This document shows positions 5,726 to 6,361 of a stretch of DNA of 6,361 bases, one piece after another. Position 1 is the first letter of the stretch. The number at the start of each line of letters is the position of its first letter. The stretch lies in assembly GCA_963626295.1 (NCBI GenBank), contig CAVFWS010000104.1, positions 1-6,361 on the forward strand. The letters are read 5' to 3'. The DNA is from UBA1731 sp963626295. Lineage in GTDB: Bacteria; Verrucomicrobiota; Kiritimatiellia; RFP12; UBA1067. The position numbers and the translations under genes were made by a program. The notes under the pieces were generated by a model, which worked only from the letters and a program-made list of their open reading frames with translations, searched no databases and was not told the origin of the DNA.

Positions 5726-6361
5726 ATGGCAGACAGGAAGATGGAAGATCTGGCGGCAGAGCTCCAATTGAAGACGGAAGCCCAGGATTTCATGGGCGTG
5801 TTGAAGATGATCAAGGCCAACAAGGATGTTCTCACCACCAACCTCCAGTCCGCAGGTGTGCGGGAGATTCTGAAGAAGGCGACAAAAGACCGCCTTCTTC
5901 TTTCTTTTGTGGATTCCGTTGGGTTCGGCTCCCGGCCGCTCCAGGAATCGCTTGCGCGCCTCGAGAAGCTCATCGCCTTTGTGCCGGGCACGCGAGTGCT
6001 CAATGCGGCGTGGGGGCTTGGCGAGATCAAGCGCCTCGACTACTTCTACCGCAAGATCACCGTAGACTTCAAGGCGCGCAAGGGGCACCAGCTGACCTTC
6101 GATGCGGCCTGCGAGATGCTTGTTGCCGCGCCCGAGGACCACATCCTCGTGACGGCGGCGGCGGATCCGGCCCGGGTGGAGGCGATGATGAAGGAGCAGC
6201 CCGGGGAGTTCGTCAAGGCGATGCTCAAGAGCTTCGGCGACATGCCCGTCACGCGCCTCGAGGAGGAGTGCGCAAGGCACGGGTTCGTGAAGAGCGCGAA
6301 CTGGAAGCAGTTCTGGGATCATGCCCGCACCGACCTCAAGAAGGATAGGCTTGTCGAGATC
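5726..6361 (+). CDS. N-terminal part of large GreA-associated transcription elongation factor-like protein (partial, 3' end outside window)
   Basis: The first 212 residues are visible and the frame is still open at the window edge. Residues 1-75 are charged and probably helical. From about residue 86 a beta-rich segment begins with GTRVLNAAWGLGEI (88-101), continues through GHQLTFDAACEML (120-132), and ends in a helical part with NWKQFWDHARTDLKKD (192-207). This order (a V...WGLGEI turn, a GH...A...L stretch, then WxxFWxxARxxLKKD) resembles, from memory, the domain preceding GreA in the long GreA proteins of Chlamydiae and spirochaetes, where comparable segments read like WGVGRI, GHKMSL and WTSWSTKARKILKED. 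GreA factors stimulate RNA polymerase to cleave backtracked transcripts. I predict a GreA/GreB domain beyond the edge, but it is not visible here. The gene has its own promoter and ribosome site. A terminator-like hairpin lies within codons 49-61. It could instead be a stand-alone domain without GreA. Confidence 0.65.
   Translation, partial: MADRKMEDLAAELQLKTEAQDFMGVLKMIKANKDVLTTNLQSAGVREILKKATKDRLLLSFVDSVGFGSRPLQESLARLEKLIAFVPGTRVLNAAWGLGEIKRLDYFYRKITVDFKARKGHQLTFDAACEMLVAAPEDHILVTAAADPARVEAMMKEQPGEFVKAMLKSFGDMPVTRLEEECARHGFVKSANWKQFWDHARTDLKKDRLVEI
5872..5908 (+). terminator. Intrinsic terminator-like hairpin inside the Gre-associated coding sequence
   Basis: GAAGAAGGCG (5872-5881) and CGCCTTCTTC (5891-5900) are perfect 10-base reverse complements with a 9-base loop, followed at once by TTTCTTTT (5901-5908). 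This has the form of a Rho-independent terminator for + strand transcription, about 180 nt after the predicted transcript start. It encodes residues 49-61 in frame (three successive CTT leucine codons, TCT serine, TTT phenylalanine), so the gene is not interrupted. A competing repeat, ACAAAAGA (5882-5889) with TCTTTTGT (5903-5910), would pair the loop with the T-tract instead. Whether it terminates transcription is unknown. Confidence 0.5.

Noticed and set aside
5269..6348. 359-codon plus-strand frame crossing recO and the Gre-associated gene
   Set aside because: It overlaps two better-supported genes in another frame, and its composition is low-complexity Arg/Gly/Ala/Ser-rich, as in shadow frames.

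Overview
The window is a 6.4 kb stretch of GC-rich DNA (roughly 60% or more by eye) with six protein-coding genes, all on the + strand. Five are complete and the sixth runs off the right edge. No tRNA, rRNA, CRISPR array, insertion sequence or phage gene is visible. Long open frames on the minus strand are codon-bias shadows of the real genes.

The best taxonomic clue is the last, truncated gene. Its visible C-terminal half matches, from memory, the domain that precedes GreA in the very large GreA-like proteins of Chlamydiae, Verrucomicrobia/Lentisphaerae relatives and spirochaetes. With the high GC content, this suggests an uncultured or anaerobic member of the PVC group, perhaps Kiritimatiellota or Lentisphaerota. 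This is inference; no phylogeny was run.

Layout: (1) bases 1-65 carry a clear extended -10 promoter lying almost on top of the first start codon. (2) argB (66-923) and argD (920-2119) overlap by 4 nt and encode steps 2 and 4 of arginine/ornithine synthesis (N-acetylglutamate kinase and acetylornithine aminotransferase). (3) After 50 nt comes a Gfo/Idh/MocA-family oxidoreductase (2170-3240). After 34 nt more, across a 10-bp GC-rich hairpin, comes an acyl-CoA synthetase-like AMP-forming ligase (3275-4918). Neither belongs to arginine synthesis, and their substrates cannot be read from sequence. (4) recO (4965-5678) encodes a short RecO recombination mediator without zinc-binding cysteines. (5) A well-formed promoter in the last 30 bases of recO (TTGCAA, 17 nt, TGATACAAT) probably drives the final gene (5726 to beyond 6361), the Gre-associated factor.

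The most interesting signal is inside that last gene. Codons 49-62 contain a perfect 10-bp inverted repeat followed by a T-rich tract, so the early coding sequence of a predicted transcript-elongation/cleavage factor looks like an intrinsic terminator. A second inverted repeat competes with it. This would suit autoregulation by a Gre-type factor, but it is a hypothesis from sequence alone. The rest of the window looks like ordinary housekeeping and metabolic genes.
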